Below are positions 61,445-64,000 of a DNA stretch of 64,000 nt, piece by piece (position 1 is the stretch's first letter; every line of letters begins with the position of its first letter). Position numbers and translations under genes: made by a program. Source of the stretch: Paraburkholderia fungorum. Its GTDB lineage: Bacteria; Pseudomonadota; Gammaproteobacteria; Burkholderiales; Burkholderiaceae. Where the stretch lies: the NCBI RefSeq assembly GCF_003610895.1, contig NZ_MCAS01000019.1, positions 1 through 64,000 on the forward strand, written 5' to 3'. Under the pieces are notes generated by a model, which saw only the letters and a list, made by a program, of their open reading frames with translations, ran no database searches and was not told the DNA's origin.

Positions 61445-62086
61445 ATGTTTGGCATCACCCATTTCGAGTTTTTCGTCGCCGCGGTCTTTCTGCTGAACGT
61501 GACGCCCGGTCCCGATACGGCTTACATCGTCGGGCGCAGTGTCGCCCAGGGCCGTGGCGCAGGCCTGATGTCCGCGCTTGGCATCTCCGCCGGTTGTTGC
61601 GTTCATTCGCTTGCCTGTGCGTTCGGCTTGACGGCGCTGCTTGCCGCGTCGGCCACCGCGTTCACGGTCATCAAGTTCGTCGGCGCTATTTATCTGATCT
61701 ATCTCGGCGTGCGCCTGATTTTCGCCAAGCCGGCGGCTGACGAGGCGGCGGGCGAAGCGCGTGCGGCCGGCGCGCCGAAATCGCTGCGTCAATTGTTCCT
61801 GCAGGGTTTCTGGACCAATGTGCTGAATCCCAAGGTCGTACTGTTCTTCGTGTCGTTTTTTCCGCAATTCGTCACAACGGGCAGCGACCATAAGGCACTG
61901 GCGTTTCTCACGCTTGGCGTGGTCTTCGTCATGATGAGCATGGTCTGGAACAGCTTTGTCGCGTGGATTGCCGGTAGTGTGACCCGCCGCTTCTCCGGCA
62001 AGCCGTCGGTGAAGAGGTGGCTGGACCGGGGCGTCGGCAGCGCGTTCGTCGGCTTGGGCCTCAAGCTCGCCACCGCATCAAGATGA
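61445..62086 (+). CDS. LysE-family amino-acid exporter
   Basis: The 213-residue protein has six hydrophobic segments and the family motif FLLNVTPGPDTAYIVGRSVA followed by FWTNVLNPKVVLFFVSFFPQ. It would export an amino acid. It stands between fmt and htpX on the same strand, 112 bases after fmt. The family assignment is firm; cargo is not known. AGGATCCCC precedes the ATG. Confidence 0.9.
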   Translation: MFGITHFEFFVAAVFLLNVTPGPDTAYIVGRSVAQGRGAGLMSALGISAGCCVHSLACAFGLTALLAASATAFTVIKFVGAIYLIYLGVRLIFAKPAADEAAGEARAAGAPKSLRQLFLQGFWTNVLNPKVVLFFVSFFPQFVTTGSDHKALAFLTLGVVFVMMSMVWNSFVAWIAGSVTRRFSGKPSVKRWLDRGVGSAFVGLGLKLATASR

Positions 62087-62189
62087 TTGAATTTTCCTCG
62101 CGCGCCCATATCTAACATTTAGCTTACAATCAGTCGCTGCGATCATGCGGCGCAGATATGAAACCGCGTTAGGGCAAGGAGTTGCAGAC

Positions 62190-63047
62190 ATGTTCAATTG
62201 GGTCAAAACCGCGATGTTGATGGCCGCGATCACGGCCCTTTTCATCGTGATCGGCGGGATGATCGGCGGGTCGCGCGGCATGATGATCGCGCTCGTGATC
62301 GCCCTTGGGATGAATTTCTTTTCTTACTGGTTCTCGGACAAGATGGTTCTGCGCATGTACAACGCGCAGGAAGTCGACGAAAACAGTGCGCCGCAGTTTT
62401 ACCGCATGGTGCGTGAGCTCGCCACCCGCGCGAATTTGCCCATGCCGCGCGTCTATCTGATCAATGAAGACGCGCCGAACGCATTCGCCACCGGCCGCAA
62501 TCCGGAGCATGCGGCCGTTGCCGCCACCACCGGCATTTTGCGCGTGCTGTCCGAGCGCGAAATGCGCGGCGTGATGGCGCACGAACTGGCGCACGTGAAG
62601 CACCGCGACATTCTGATCTCCACGGTTTCGGCAACCATGGCGGGTGCCATTTCCGCGCTGGCGAACTTTGCGATGTTCTTTGGCAGCCGCGACGAAAACG
62701 GCCGTCCGACGAACCCGATCGCCGGCATCGCCGTTGCGTTGCTCGCGCCGATCGCTGGCGCGTTGATTCAGATGGCGATTTCGCGTGCACGCGAATTCGA
62801 GGCGGACCGCGGCGGCGCGCAGATTTCCGGCGATCCGCAGGCGCTCGCCTCGGCGCTCGACAAGATCCATCGCTACGCGAGCGGTATTCCGTTCCCCACG
62901 GCCGAGCAGCATCCGGCCACCGCGCAGATGATGATCATGAATCCGCTGGCGGGCGGGGGCATTGCGAATCTGTTCTCCACGCACCCGGCCACGGAGGAGC
63001 GCATCGCGCGTTTGATGGAGATGGCGCGTACGGGGCGCTTCGAGTAA
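62190..63047 (+). CDS. htpX: Membrane zinc protease HtpX
   Basis: This 285-residue protein has two N-terminal membrane segments, the zinc motif HELAHVKHRD (HExxH), a further hydrophobic pair around residues 145-200, and the third ligand glutamate in REFEADRGGA. HtpX degrades misfolded membrane proteins. The start at 62190 has AAGGAG; an upstream extension of the frame is not protein-like. A strong terminator follows. Confidence 0.95.
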   Translation: MFNWVKTAMLMAAITALFIVIGGMIGGSRGMMIALVIALGMNFFSYWFSDKMVLRMYNAQEVDENSAPQFYRMVRELATRANLPMPRVYLINEDAPNAFATGRNPEHAAVAATTGILRVLSEREMRGVMAHELAHVKHRDILISTVSATMAGAISALANFAMFFGSRDENGRPTNPIAGIAVALLAPIAGALIQMAISRAREFEADRGGAQISGDPQALASALDKIHRYASGIPFPTAEQHPATAQMMIMNPLAGGGIANLFSTHPATEERIARLMEMARTGRFE

Positions 63048-63071
63048 CGGGCTCACTGACCGGGTGTAACG

Positions 63072-63098
63072 AAAGGCGAGTCTGCGGGCTCGCCTTTT
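63072..63098 (+). terminator. Intrinsic terminator of htpX
   Basis: AAAGGCGAG and CTCGCCTTT (63072-63097) form a 9-base stem with an eight-base loop, followed by TTCT, 25 bases after the htpX stop. Confidence 0.88.
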
Positions 63099-63206
63099 CT
63101 GTTCGGGCATCGCCCCGGTCCGCGCCCGGCGGTCCTCTTCCCGCACCACGCTACAATGTATGTTGTTTGCGTTGCGCGCACCGCGCGGCCTGCCTTTGCC
63201 TCTTTC

Positions 63207-64000
63207 ATGACTCCAAAGCCTTCTTCGCGTTCCGCTACTCCATCGGCGCGTCCGCGCGAATCCCGTCTGTCGATGCTGCACCTCGCGCCTGAATCGCTTG
63301 GCTTTGCGCTCGACTGCGCGGGCCAGGCTGTCGGCGCCGTGCGCTCCGGTGCGGCTTTGCCCGCCGCGCTGCAGTCCGTATTCGTCGGCGCGCCTGAAGG
63401 CAGTGCCGCCGCTGCGCGCGGGGCCGTGCAGGATATCGCGTACCGCACCATGCGCCGCCTCGCGATTGCCGAGTGGCTGATCGCGAAGCTGGTGAAGAAG
63501 GCGCCGCCGCCGCACGTCGGCCATGTGCTTGCCTGCGCGCTCGCCTTGCTGGTTGACGATGAAGCAGACGCCGCCTATGCGCCGTTCACGGTGGTCGATC
63601 AGGCGGTCAGCGCAATCGCCGCGCGCCGTGAGTTCTCGTTCGCAAAGGGTCTCGTCAATGCCGTGCTGCGCAATTTCCTGCGTGAGCGCGAGGCGCTGCT
63701 GAGCGCGGCGCAAGCCGACGAAGTCGCGCGCTGGAACTACCCGGCGTGGTGGATCGATGCGGTGAGGGCCGCGTGGCCCGAGGCGTGGCAAGCGGTGCTT
63801 GCGTCTGGCAATACACACGGTCCGCTGACCTTGCGCGTGAACGCACGCCGTTCGACAGTCGACGCTTATCTGCAGATGCTGCACGACCATCACATCGCGG
63901 CGAGCAGAGCCGGCGAGTACGCCGTCAAGCTCGCGACGCCGATGCCGGTCGACCGCATCCCCGGCTTTAACGACGGCGTGGTGTCCGTGCAGGACGCCGG
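63207..64000 (+). CDS. rsmB: 16S rRNA (cytosine-967-C5)-methyltransferase RsmB, 3' truncated by window edge
   Basis: The first 264 codons are present and the frame is open at the window end. Residues about 35-180 form the NusB-like RNA-binding domain (YRTMRRLAIAEWLIAKLVKK, VNAVLRNFLRERE), and the following LTLRVNARRSTVDAYLQML begins the linker to the methyltransferase domain, which lies beyond the window. The start at 63207 gives the usual N-terminus for Burkholderia. In relatives rsmB stands downstream of htpX, as here. A TACAAT at about 63151 may be part of its promoter. Confidence 0.9.
   Translation, partial: MTPKPSSRSATPSARPRESRLSMLHLAPESLGFALDCAGQAVGAVRSGAALPAALQSVFVGAPEGSAAAARGAVQDIAYRTMRRLAIAEWLIAKLVKKAPPPHVGHVLACALALLVDDEADAAYAPFTVVDQAVSAIAARREFSFAKGLVNAVLRNFLREREALLSAAQADEVARWNYPAWWIDAVRAAWPEAWQAVLASGNTHGPLTLRVNARRSTVDAYLQMLHDHHIAASRAGEYAVKLATPMPVDRIPGFNDGVVSVQDA

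Noticed and set aside
62169..63893. 574-codon minus-strand frame opposite htpX and rsmB
   Set aside because: It spans two well-supported genes and a terminator; composition is typical of a shadow frame.

Overview
The window looks like chromosome 1 of a Burkholderiaceae member, most probably Paraburkholderia or a close relative. It is GC-rich, with GC-rich third codon positions in almost every gene. The core genes (topB, dprA, def, fmt, htpX, rsmB, GTP-dependent pckG, dbpA, one tRNA-Lys) are of the beta-proteobacterial type. The genus is inferred from protein style and gene order, not from a marker gene.

Bases 1 to about 29,000 form a type VI secretion (T6SS) accessory island without the core sheath and membrane genes. 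From left to right it holds: a truncated ketoacyl-synthase-like (KAS-like) gene with a PAAR spike gene; a MazG-type pyrophosphohydrolase; a long minus-strand run that reads (in transcription order) VgrG, VgrG fused to a zinc-metallopeptidase toxin, two tandem exported probable immunity proteins, VgrG, DUF4123 adaptor, VasX-like pore-forming effector, DUF6708 membrane protein; a divergent PAAR plus membrane-anchored KAS-like pair; an orphan baseplate gene tssF; a second KAS-like gene with a broken PAAR gene in mirror orientation; a collapsed vgrG remnant; and a tightly coupled plus-strand operon of DUF4123 adaptor, three DUF3304 lipoproteins and a Tle1-type lipase. Two vgrG copies are reduced to in-frame fusions of their two ends, and the PAAR/KAS-like/VgrG module is present as inverted copies around tssF. 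The island has therefore been reshaped by repeated duplication and deletion.

Bases 29,000 to 32,600 hold a small membrane protein, a long retron-like reverse transcriptase preceded by a string of short hairpins and two perfect DnaA boxes, and an AraC/GyrI-like regulator. Bases 32,800 to 39,900 are metabolic and stress functions: ethanolamine permease, DUF779 protein and acetaldehyde-type aldehyde dehydrogenase behind a sigma-54-like promoter, a His-rich Zn/Cd/Pb-type P-ATPase divergent from its MerR-family regulator, and a small zinc-ribbon protein. Bases 39,900 to 51,100 hold dbpA, a methionine-type aminotransferase with an amino-acid binding protein, a PadR-controlled FAD monooxygenase, an AraC regulator whose start lies in a tandem repeat, two LysE-type/YecA-type genes, tRNA-Lys(CTT), a PaaI-type thioesterase, a patatin-like lipase and a D-2-hydroxyacid dehydrogenase.

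Bases 51,400 to 64,000 are conserved housekeeping: pckG, a LysR regulator, topB, a thioredoxin-like gene, dprA, def-fmt, a LysE transporter, htpX and the start of rsmB. No transposase, integrase, CRISPR array or rRNA gene was found.
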